Notes under the pieces: model-generated | Databases searched by the model: none | What the model saw: only the letters and a program-made list of their open reading frames with translations | What the model was told of the DNA's origin: nothing | Program-made: the position numbers and the translations under genes | NCBI GenBank assembly: GCA_934635515.1 | Contig: CAKTZK010000064.1 | Coordinates: 1-8,259, forward strand | Reading direction: 5' to 3' | Origin: an uncultured Oscillospiraceae bacterium | Lineage (GTDB): Bacteria > Bacillota_A > Clostridia > Oscillospirales > Oscillospiraceae | Length of the DNA: 8,259 bases | Shown here: in pieces, positions 1 through 5,651 of the stretch | Numbering within the stretch: position 1 is the stretch's first letter | Layout of the letters: every line of letters begins with the position of its first letter

Positions 1-6
1 CAAAGG

Positions 7-24
7 CTCCCCTGCGTAAGGGGA
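7..24. repeat. CCCC-loop-GGGG palindrome, copy 1
   Basis: CTCCCC and GGGGA enclose the loop TGCGTAA. It is the reverse complement of the central part of the copy at 7994-8014. Confidence 0.65.
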
Positions 25-68
25 AATCGCCGAAGCGCCGCCAGTGGCGGAAGAAGCGAGGCGATTTC
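23..68. repeat. Nested hairpin holding a repeat shared with 2956-2982
   Basis: A perfect 8-bp outer stem GAAATCGC/GCGATTTC (23-30/61-68) encloses a 5-bp hairpin CCGCC-AGT-GGCGG (38-50). Positions 41-64 match the reverse complement of 2956-2979 at 23 of 24 bases. Confidence 0.6.
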
Positions 69-74
69 GAGGAA

Positions 75-120
75 GTGCCCCGATTGGCGGCCACAACAGT
101 GGCCGGGAATCGGCTGGCAC
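75..120. repeat. Long imperfect hairpin downstream of murG
   Basis: GTGCC plus a 15-base arm (75-94), loop AACA (95-98), then the complementary arm (99-113), a two-base bulge and GGCAC (116-120). The 15-bp core has two mismatched positions. No second copy is seen in the window. Confidence 0.55.
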
Positions 121-135
121 GACGGTGGGCAGGCT

Positions 136-156
136 GTCACGGCGAAGCCGTGACTG
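136..156. repeat. GTCACGGC-GAA-GCCGTGAC palindrome, copy 1
   Basis: A perfect 8-bp stem with a GAA loop (136-154). The 19 bases CACGGCGAAGCCGTGACTG (138-156) recur exactly at 2767-2785 in the same orientation. Confidence 0.75.
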
Positions 157-180
157 AGGGGTCGCCCCCGCACTCCTTGC

Positions 181-221
181 AAAAAACTGTCATTGCGAGG
201 GCGCAACGCGCCCGTGGCAAT
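181..221 (-). terminator. Repeat hairpin with T-tract after murG (copy A)
   Basis: Read on the minus strand, this begins eight bases after the murG stop. The outer stem ATTGC/GCAAT and inner stem GGGCGC/GCGCCC with loop GTT are separated by an internal loop CAC/TC. GACAG and then six T residues follow (181-186). The T-tract starts five bases past the stem, so it is an imperfect intrinsic terminator, but its position is right for ending the transcript. The same frame recurs at 2684-2721 and 8029-8063. Confidence 0.5.
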
Positions 222-229
222 CCGTAACC

Positions 230-1348
230 CTACTTCACCAGCTCCATCACGGTCTTATAGATCCGCTCCGTCGCGTCCAGGATCCCCAGCTCCGCCATGC
301 CCCGGCTCATAGAGGCAAGCCTTGTGGGGCTCTCCAGAATGTCTCTGGCCGTGCGGTAGAGCTTCTCGCCGCTGCTCTCCTCCTCCCGGATGAGGCACGC
401 GCCCCCGTGCTGGGCCAAAACGCGCGCATTCTTCTCCTGGTGGTTGTTGGCCACATACGGCGACGGCACGATGATCGTCGGCACCGCCAGAGCCGTAATT
501 TCGCTGATGGTAGACGCCCCGGCCCGGCAGATCACCAGGTCCGCCGCCCGCATCACCACGGCCATATCGTAAATATACTTCCTTACATCCAGCTTGTGGC
601 TGCCCGGCAGGCCCCTCTCCTGCATCTCCTGCTGCATCTTCTCCCAGCCCCGGCCGCCTACGGCGTGGATGTGGAAAAAGGGATACCCGTCCTCTTTTTC
701 CCGCTTAAAAAAGTCCAGCATCTGCTCGTTCATGGTGCTGGCCCCCAGGCTGCCCCAGAAGGATACCACCAGCGGCTCGTCTTTTTCCATGTTCAGCGCC
801 GCCTTGGCCTCGTCATGGGTCATGTCGAAGAAGTCGCCCCGCACCGGGGTCCCGGTGACCACAATGCGCTCCGGGTGCTTGTAGAGCGCCCGGCACTCCT
901 CAAAGCCCACCATGATCCGTGAAGCGTGCTTTTCCAGCATCTTCGTGGTCAGCCCCGGGATCATGTTGGCCTCGTGTACCGCTGTGGGGATGCCCCGCAG
1001 GGCGGCGTATTTCACCATGGGAAAGCTGGCATAGCCCCCGGTGCCTACCACCAGGTCCGCGGGAAACTCCTTCAAAATGGCTCCCGCCTTGCGCCTGAGG
1101 GTCAGCATTTCCCAGGCACTCTTGCAGTTGTGCCGCAGGCTCTCCAGGCTCACGGACCGCTCCAGGCTGCCCACGGCGATGCCCCGATAGTCGTAGCCCG
1201 CCTGGGTCACCAGATTCCGTTCAATGCCGTTTGGGGTCCCCACAAAGAGGATCTCCACCGTGGGATCTTTTTTCTGCATATAGCCTGCCAGGGCCAGGGC
1301 CGGGTTTACGTGCCCCGCCGTGCCGCCGCAGGTAAATATCACTTTCAT
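230..1348 (-). CDS. murG: MurG, UDP-GlcNAc:lipid I N-acetylglucosaminyltransferase
   Basis: MurG transfers GlcNAc from UDP-GlcNAc to lipid I, making lipid II on the inner face of the cytoplasmic membrane. The 372-residue product has the usual length and GT-B layout. The N-terminal glycine loop is GGTAGHVNPAL at residues 8-18; Ala replaces the second-position Gly of the more common GGTGGH. GTGGYAS is at 102-108, HEAN at 125-128 and TGTPVR at 165-170. The C-terminal donor site shows CRAGASTISEI at 274-284, whose Glu283 should contact the GlcNAc ribose/sugar, and NNHQEKNA at 301-308 with Gln304 and Asn307. The ATG start is fixed by AAAAGGAGG at 1354-1362, five bases upstream, which overlaps the ftsW stop codon. 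It is therefore probably co-transcribed and translationally coupled with ftsW. The TAG stop is followed within 10 bp by a repeat hairpin with a T-tract. The identification is firm. Confidence 0.97.
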   Translation of the reverse strand: MKVIFTCGGTAGHVNPALALAGYMQKKDPTVEILFVGTPNGIERNLVTQAGYDYRGIAVGSLERSVSLESLRHNCKSAWEMLTLRRKAGAILKEFPADLVVGTGGYASFPMVKYAALRGIPTAVHEANMIPGLTTKMLEKHASRIMVGFEECRALYKHPERIVVTGTPVRGDFFDMTHDEAKAALNMEKDEPLVVSFWGSLGASTMNEQMLDFFKREKEDGYPFFHIHAVGGRGWEKMQQEMQERGLPGSHKLDVRKYIYDMAVVMRAADLVICRAGASTISEITALAVPTIIVPSPYVANNHQEKNARVLAQHGGACLIREEESSGEKLYRTARDILESPTRLASMSRGMAELGILDATERIYKTVMELVK

Positions 1349-1353
1349 AGCTT

Positions 1354-1362
1354 CCTCCTTTT
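1354..1362 (-). promoter_or_regulatory. murG ribosome binding site overlapping the ftsW stop
   Basis: AAAAGGAGG on the minus strand shares two bases with the ftsW TAA stop codon (1361-1363) and lies five bases before murG ATG. Ribosomes ending ftsW would be in place to start murG, which suggests translational coupling. Confidence 0.85.
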
Positions 1363-2617
1363 ATCCGCCCCGGGGCGCCGGGATCTGCCTGGACACGCTT
1401 AGTACAATGCCCATCTCAAACAGCTGCAGGGCCAGGGCCGTGCCGCCGTAGCTGAAAAACGGCAGGGATATGCCCGTGGTGGGCACAAAGCCCGTGACCA
1501 CGGCGATGTTCAAAAAGGTCTGCAGGCCGATCTGGGTCATTACGCCCACCACCAGCAGGGAGCCGAAGCGGTCCCGGGCCTGGAGGGCGATCCAGAAGCC
1601 CCGCAGGATCAGCAGCGCGAACACCAGCATCACCAGCGTGGCCCCGATGAGGCCCAGCTCCTCGCACACCACGGCGAAAATGAAGTCGTTGTGCTCCTCC
1701 GGCAGGTACAAAAACTTCTGCCGCCCCTTGCCCAGGCCCACGCCGGTAAGCCCGCCGGAGCCGATGGTAATCAGGCTCTGGCTCAGCTGATAGCCGTCGC
1801 CCTGAGCATCCACAAAGGGGTCCTTCCACATGCGGATACGGTCCGCGCCGTAGGAGATGACCCCGGCCTCCACCAGCTTCACATAGGCAAGGCCCAGGGC
1901 CGCCACGCCGCTGAAGCCGCCAATGACCCAGCGCTTGTCGATGCCGCCCACCATCATCAGCACAATGCCCGTGCCCACGATGAGGATGGTGCCCGACAGG
2001 TGCGGCTCCAGCAGCATAAGCCCCGCAAACACAGCTAAGATCAGGATGTAAGGCCGGATGCCGTATTTGAAATTCTCCATAAGGTTTTTCTTTTTGGAGA
2101 TACTGTTGGCAAAATAAACGATGATGGCCAGCTTGGCAATTTCCGAGGGCTGGAAGGTCAGCACGCCCTCTTTGCCCAGCCAGCGGGTGGAGTTGTTCTT
2201 TGTGATGCCCACATGGGGTATCAGCACCAGCACCAGCAGGAAAAAGGACAGATACAGCAGTATCTTCGCCATGCCCCGCAGCCGGTGGTAGTCCATCCGG
2301 GCCATGACCAGCATGGCGATGATGCCCAGCACGGCAAACAGGCCCTGGCGCTTTAAATAATAGGCCGGGTCGCCGCTTTCGTAGTTGGCCGAGGGGAAGC
2401 TGGCGGAAAACAGCATCACAAGACCCATGACCGTCAGCAGCAGAGTCAGGAGCAGGAAGGGCAGATCCATGCGCCCCGCCGCCGGGTGGCTGACGCTTCG
2501 GCCCTGACTTTGGCCCCGAGCCTGGCTTTGTCCCTGGCTCCGGCTCTGTTCCGGGGCCCGCCGGACCCGCTTCCGGGCAAATAACCCCCGCCGTTTCCTT
2601 TTCTCCGTCTGGGGCAT
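1361..2617 (-). CDS. ftsW: FtsW/SpoVE-type SEDS peptidoglycan glycosyltransferase
   Basis: This is a polytopic SEDS protein that polymerises lipid II into glycan strands, normally paired with a class B PBP at the septum. The 418-residue product has about ten hydrophobic segments from residue 51 onward. SEDS signatures are RWLGKEGVLTFQPSEIAKLA (about 145-164), DPFVDAQGDGYQLSQS (266-281), LPEEHNDFIFAVVCEELG (about 305-322) and TGISLPFFSYGGTALA (381-396). By alignment with the E. coli DPFGSGYQ region, the catalytic Asp is Asp270. The first 50 residues are unusual: strongly basic, then Ser/Gln/Gly/Arg-rich (about 25-41), with no membrane character, so presumably cytoplasmic. The ATG is supported by AAAGGAGG at 2626-2633, eight bases away. 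The location before murG matches both spoVE of Bacillus and ftsW elsewhere. Sequence alone does not settle vegetative division versus sporulation use; RodA is less likely because of the context. Confidence 0.95.
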   Translation of the reverse strand: MPQTEKRKRRGLFARKRVRRAPEQSRSQGQSQARGQSQGRSVSHPAAGRMDLPFLLLTLLLTVMGLVMLFSASFPSANYESGDPAYYLKRQGLFAVLGIIAMLVMARMDYHRLRGMAKILLYLSFFLLVLVLIPHVGITKNNSTRWLGKEGVLTFQPSEIAKLAIIVYFANSISKKKNLMENFKYGIRPYILILAVFAGLMLLEPHLSGTILIVGTGIVLMMVGGIDKRWVIGGFSGVAALGLAYVKLVEAGVISYGADRIRMWKDPFVDAQGDGYQLSQSLITIGSGGLTGVGLGKGRQKFLYLPEEHNDFIFAVVCEELGLIGATLVMLVFALLILRGFWIALQARDRFGSLLVVGVMTQIGLQTFLNIAVVTGFVPTTGISLPFFSYGGTALALQLFEMGIVLSVSRQIPAPRGG

Positions 2618-2653
2618 GGTCTTTCCCTCCTTTCCCTGATTTTACAAATGAAA

Positions 2654-2685
2654 ATTATAGTAGTAGCGTTTCAAAAATCTGTCAT
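2654..2685 (-). promoter_or_regulatory. Candidate promoter for ftsW-murG
   Basis: On the minus strand a perfect TATAAT (2654-2659) lies in an A/T-rich stretch 36 bases before the ftsW ATG, which would give a leader of about 30 nt. A possible -35 box ATGACA (2680-2685, one mismatch to TTGACA) is 20 bases away, longer than the ideal 17. An alternative -10, TACTAT, three bases upstream of the TATAAT would restore 17. The -35 candidate lies in the 3' edge of a repeat hairpin. Inference from sequence only. Confidence 0.45.
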
Positions 2686-2721
2686 TGCGAAGCCGGTGCG
2701 CACAACACTGGCTGTGGTAAT
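2673..2721 (-). terminator. Repeat hairpin with T-tract between mraY and ftsW (copy B)
   Basis: On the minus strand this copy has outer ends ATTAC and GCAAT, internal loop CAC/TC, inner arms AGCCAGTG/CACCGGCT (seven of eight pairs) and loop TTGTGCG. GACAGA and five T residues follow (2673-2677). It is less perfect than copies A and C, with an unpaired position in each stem. It could weaken read-through from mraY into ftsW. Confidence 0.4.
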
Positions 2722-2742
2722 CCGCGTCCCCCGTCCTTAATG

Positions 2743-2763
2743 GCCCCCTTGCCTAAAGGGGGC
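2743..2763. repeat. CCCC-loop-GGGG palindrome, copy 2
   Basis: A perfect 8-bp stem GCCCCCTT/AAGGGGGC with loop GCCTA. Confidence 0.65.
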
Positions 2764-2766
2764 TGG

Positions 2767-2785
2767 CACGGCGAAGCCGTGACTG
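2767..2785. repeat. CACGGC-GAA-GCCGTG palindrome, copy 2
   Basis: A 6-bp perfect stem with loop GAA (2767-2781), identical over 19 bases to 138-156. It directly follows the CCCCC hairpin at 2743-2763. Confidence 0.75.
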
Positions 2786-2820
2786 GGGGATTCCTTTCCC
2801 GCGCCCCTTGTAACGGACGC

Positions 2821-2848
2821 GGCGCGATGTGAGCATCGCGCCCTACGA
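2821..2848 (+). repeat. CCTACGA-tailed hairpin, copy 1
   Basis: A perfect 9-bp stem GGCGCGATG/CATCGCGCC with tetraloop TGAG (2830-2833), followed by CTACGA. It is the structural twin of 8153-8180 with different but still complementary arms. Confidence 0.65.
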
Positions 2849-2871
2849 AATTCTATCGGCAAACGGTCCGT

Positions 2872-3010
2872 AGGGGCCGATGATCCTGTTGCGGTGCCCA
2901 AAATTTCTGCGCTGCCTTACGGCGGACGCCCCCAATTTTGACCGCGGCCACTCGTTCGCCTCGCTTCTTCTGCCACTGGCAGCGCTCGGCTCGCTCCCCA
3001 CATCGGCCCG
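2872..3010. repeat. Branched inverted-repeat element in the mraY-ftsW gap
   Basis: The ends pair over long range: GGGGCCGATG (2873-2882) with CATCGGCCCG (3001-3010), nine of ten complementary. Inside is an imperfect hairpin at 2891-2945: GCGGT/ACCGC, CAAAATT/AATTTTG, then an inner GC stem closed by TTAC, which reads GTAA (a GNRA loop) on the minus strand. A second hairpin is CTGCC-ACT-GGCAG (2970-2982). The right part matches 41-64 inverted. No convincing reading frame is present. Confidence 0.5.
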
Positions 3011-3030
3011 CCGCAGGCACTCCTTGCTCT

Positions 3031-3057
3031 GCGTAGGGGCGACCCTTGCGGTCGCCC
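3031..3057 (-). repeat. CCTACG-tailed hairpin, copy 2
   Basis: On the minus strand GGGCGACC/GGTCGCCC (8 bp, loop GCAAG) is followed by CCTACGC. Same design as 2821-2848 in the opposite orientation. Confidence 0.55.
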
Positions 3058-3079
3058 GCACTCCAGCTGTGGCAATCCG
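3052..3079 (-). repeat. Deleted half copy of the hairpin repeat at the mraY 3' end (copy D)
   Basis: On the minus strand, four bases after the mraY stop, CGGATTGCCACAGC (3066-3079) matches the 5' half of copy C. It runs directly into GGAGTGCGGGCGACC, which resembles the sequence found after the T-tract in copy A. The loop, 3' arm and T-tract are missing, as expected from an internal deletion. Confidence 0.6.
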
Positions 3080-3083
3080 TTCT

Positions 3084-4079
3084 TTAATACGCGAACCGGT
3101 CCATTACGCCCAAATAAGCCAATGCACAGAAGATGGCGCTGACGGTCGTGAACACCGCCACGATCTTCGTCTCCTTCCACCCGCACATTTCAAAGTGATG
3201 GTGCAGCGGTGCCATTTTGAAAATACGCTTGCCGTGGGTCAGCTTGAAGTAGCCCACCTGCAAAATATCCGACAAGGTCTCGCAGATATACACGATGCCC
3301 ACGGGGATCAGCACCAGGGGCATATCATAGGCGAAGGCCAGGGCCGCCACCGCGCCCCCCAGAAACAGGGACCCGGTATCGCCCATGAACACCTTGGCCG
3401 GGTAGTGGTTGTAGAGCAAAAAGCCCAAAAGGCCGCCCACCATGGCCCCGCCGAAGATACCCAGCTGGGGAAACTGCTTCCACACAACGCCCATGGCCGC
3501 AAAGAAAATGCCCACAGGGACGGTGACGCTGGAGGAAAGGCCGTCCAGCCCGTCAGTGATGTTCACGGCGTTCACCGTGCCCACGATGATAAAGGCCGCC
3601 AGGATCATATACACCACCCAGTTCAGCACCACGTATGTGTTAAAAAAGGGAATATACAGGTTGGGGCTCAGGTGACCCTCATAGCGCAGCAGGCACAAAA
3701 AGGCCACCGCCGCCGCCAGCTGCAAAATAAACTTCTGGATGGCGGTGAGGCCGGTATTCTGGTGGTGCTTCACCTTCTGATAGTCGTCAATATAGCCGAT
3801 GACGCCGAACACCAGGGCAAACAGGTACACATAGATATGGGTAAAGTCTCCCTGCACCATGCCGCTCCAGCCCACGACCACTACGGTGATGCCGATGCCG
3901 ATGATGAACATCAGCCCGCCCATGGTGGGCGTGCCCTGCTTCGTCATGTGCCAGGCGGGGCCGTCCTCCTTGATGCTCTGGCCGGCCTTCAGCTTCACCA
4001 GCTCCGGGATCAGCAGCTTTCCGGCCAGAGCCGTAATGGCAAAGCAGATAACGCAGGCTAAAATCACTTGCAGGATCAT
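3084..4079 (-). CDS. mraY: MraY, phospho-MurNAc-pentapeptide transferase
   Basis: MraY is an integral membrane enzyme that transfers phospho-MurNAc-pentapeptide from the UDP precursor to undecaprenyl phosphate, giving lipid I and UMP. The 331-residue product is about family length, with roughly ten hydrophobic segments. Motifs seen are KEDGPAWHMTKQGTPTMGG (about 37-55), DDYQK at 98-102 with the Mg-site aspartates 98 and 99, NAVNITDGLDGL at 170-181, FMGDTGS at 231-237 with Asp234, and the HHH triad of PLHHHFE at 293-295. All expected catalytic residues are present. The ATG start has AGGAAAG at 4086-4092. It lies 48 bp after murE, so it very likely belongs to the same transcript. The TAA stop abuts a half copy of an intergenic repeat. 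In many Bacillota murD follows here; instead 466 bp of repeats follow. Confidence 0.97.
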   Translation of the reverse strand: MILQVILACVICFAITALAGKLLIPELVKLKAGQSIKEDGPAWHMTKQGTPTMGGLMFIIGIGITVVVVGWSGMVQGDFTHIYVYLFALVFGVIGYIDDYQKVKHHQNTGLTAIQKFILQLAAAVAFLCLLRYEGHLSPNLYIPFFNTYVVLNWVVYMILAAFIIVGTVNAVNITDGLDGLSSSVTVPVGIFFAAMGVVWKQFPQLGIFGGAMVGGLLGFLLYNHYPAKVFMGDTGSLFLGGAVAALAFAYDMPLVLIPVGIVYICETLSDILQVGYFKLTHGKRIFKMAPLHHHFEMCGWKETKIVAVFTTVSAIFCALAYLGVMDRFAY

Positions 4080-4127
4080 AATTTTCTTTCCTCTCTATTC
4101 CCCTGGGGGATTCTTTCGTTTTTGTAT

Positions 4128-5573
4128 TCACAGCAGGGACCGAACGATCTCCCGCTCGTCCATGGGGAGCATCCTGCCGCCGATCTCCTGATAGGTTTCG
4201 TGTCCTTTGCCGCACAGGAGGATCACATCTCCCGCCTGCCCCCGGTCCATGGCCAGGGCAATGGCTTTCTTCCTGTCCGGCTCCACGGTGTACCGGTCCT
4301 TGGCGCCGGCCATGCCGGGGAGAATGTCCCGGATAATGGCCTCCGGGTCCTCGGTGCGGGGATTGTCGCTGGTGACTACGGCGAAGTCCGCAAGGCTCGC
4401 CGCGGCCCGGCCCATAAGGGGCCGCTTTGCCTTTTCCCGGTCGCCGCCGCAGCCGAACACGGCGATGACCCGGCCCGACGCAAAGCCCCGGGCCGTTTTC
4501 AGCACATTTTCCAGAGCGTCCGGGGTATGGGCGTAATCGATCAGCAAGGTATAGGGTCTTCCCGGCGTGGGCACCACCTCCATGCGGCCCTTGACCCCGG
4601 GAAAGGTCCGGAGGGCTTCGGCGCAGGTCTCCGGGGAAAGCCCCAGAAGCCGGCACGCGGCCATGGCTCCCAATGTATTATACACCGAAAACCGGCCCGG
4701 CACACCTAAGTGCACGGCGGTTCTCTTTCCGTTTTCACAGGCGGTGAATTCCACCCCCCGACTCAAAAGCCGAATGTCCTCGCCCCGGAGGTGGGCCTCC
4801 GGGCCCAGGCCGTACAGAACGGACGGGCAGCGGGACCCGGCTAAGATCCGCTCCCGCCAGGGGTCATCGGCATTGCACGCCGCCGCCCGGCAATTTTTAA
4901 ACAGCTCCGCCTTGGCGTCGCAGTAGCGCTCCATGGTGCCGTGATAGTCCAGGTGGTCCTCCGTGAGATTGGTAAACACACCCGCGGCGAAGGATATGCC
5001 CTCCGTGCGGCGCTGGGACAGGGCGTGGGAGGATACCTCCATGGCGGCGCAGGTACACCGGCGGTCCGCCATCCGGCGCAATATGCTTTGTATTTCCAGG
5101 GCATTGGGGGTAGTTCTCTGCGCCGGGAGGCTCTGCTCACCGATGCGGTTTTCCACGGTGCCGATAAGCCCCGTTTTCTCCCCTGACGCCTGCAGAATAT
5201 GCCGTATCAGATACGTTGTGGTGGTCTTTCCGTTGGTGCCGGTCACGCCTATGACCTTCAGCCGCTCGGCGGGGTTTCCGTACCAGGTGCAGGCAAGCCT
5301 TCCCAGGGCCTGGCGGGCGTTTCGCACCAGGATGAACGGCGCGCCCTCGGGAAGGTCTTCCGGGGGCTTCCCCTGGCAGACCACCGCCGCCGCGCCCCTT
5401 TTCAGAGCCTCAAAAACATAGTCCCCGCCGTCGCGGCGATTTCCGGGGATCGCCACGAAAATACTGCCCCTTTCCGTCTCCCTGGAATCACAGAAAACCC
5501 CTGTAATTTCAAGGCTTTCCGGCACATTTTGCCTGATGACCTCCACTCCGTGCAGCAGCTCCCGCAGGCGCAC
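4128..5573 (-). CDS. murE: MurE, UDP-MurNAc-tripeptide synthetase (probably meso-DAP-adding)
   Basis: MurE is a cytoplasmic Mur ligase that adds the third amino acid to UDP-MurNAc-L-Ala-D-Glu using ATP. Domains in the 481-residue product are an N-terminal UDP-binding region (about 1-100, with DSRE at 29-32), the central ATPase, and a C-terminal ligase domain. Visible residues are the P-loop GTNGKTTT at 112-119, TTPNALE at 154-160, SSHAL at 181-185, TNLTEDHLDYHG at 201-212, a Lys at 221 likely carbamylated, DYAHTPDAL at 346-354, and GKGHETYQ at 455-462. DNPR at 403-406 is the known marker for meso-diaminopimelate ligases, as opposed to lysine-adding forms. The start was placed at the GTG at 5571-5573 because AAAGGAG lies eight bases upstream and the protein then begins MRLRELL, like relatives. 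A GTG six codons earlier has no ribosome binding site of its own. Confidence 0.96.
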   Translation of the reverse strand: MRLRELLHGVEVIRQNVPESLEITGVFCDSRETERGSIFVAIPGNRRDGGDYVFEALKRGAAAVVCQGKPPEDLPEGAPFILVRNARQALGRLACTWYGNPAERLKVIGVTGTNGKTTTTYLIRHILQASGEKTGLIGTVENRIGEQSLPAQRTTPNALEIQSILRRMADRRCTCAAMEVSSHALSQRRTEGISFAAGVFTNLTEDHLDYHGTMERYCDAKAELFKNCRAAACNADDPWRERILAGSRCPSVLYGLGPEAHLRGEDIRLLSRGVEFTACENGKRTAVHLGVPGRFSVYNTLGAMAACRLLGLSPETCAEALRTFPGVKGRMEVVPTPGRPYTLLIDYAHTPDALENVLKTARGFASGRVIAVFGCGGDREKAKRPLMGRAAASLADFAVVTSDNPRTEDPEAIIRDILPGMAGAKDRYTVEPDRKKAIALAMDRGQAGDVILLCGKGHETYQEIGGRMLPMDEREIVRSLL

Positions 5574-5581
5574 TCGGCCCT

Positions 5582-5588
5582 CTCCTTT
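5582..5588 (-). promoter_or_regulatory. Ribosome binding site deciding the murE start
   Basis: AAAGGAG on the minus strand is eight bases before the GTG at 5571-5573. It would lie inside the coding sequence if the upstream GTG at 5589-5591 were used, so it argues for the shorter protein. Confidence 0.8.
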
Positions 5589-5651
5589 CACCGAAAACCA
5601 CAGGACCGCCCCGGCTCAATTTCCCCTGCAATGCAAGGCTTTTGGCCGGTA

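Larger units (their letters stand above)
2618..3083. other. Gene-free block between mraY and ftsW
   Basis: The 466 bp hold only the ftsW leader and candidate promoter (2618-2685), hairpin copy B, two small palindromes, two CCTACG-tailed hairpins, the branched element and the half copy next to mraY. Short open frames on both strands are chance frames in repeat DNA. In related gene orders this is where murD would be; no MurD-like motif (such as a GTNGKTT P-loop) is encoded here. Confidence 0.75.

Noticed and set aside
1..229. CRISPR array or insertion sequence as the source of the repeats
   Set aside because: The units are unequal palindromes without regular spacing or uniform spacers, and no transposase or cas gene is present in the window.
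230..1348. GGTAGH instead of GGTGGH in MurG as a possible defect
   Set aside because: From memory, Ala at this position is common in Clostridia MurG proteins, and every other donor- and acceptor-site motif is intact.
2843..3186. Small minus-strand frames of 72 and 89 codons in the mraY-ftsW gap
   Set aside because: They run through palindromic repeat modules, overlap each other in different frames and (the longer) the end of mraY, and show no protein-like pattern.
2880..4061. Plus-strand open frame of 393 codons covering mraY and the gap
   Set aside because: It is antisense to mraY, starts in repeat DNA, is His/Gln/Asp rich without family features, and has no convincing ribosome binding site.
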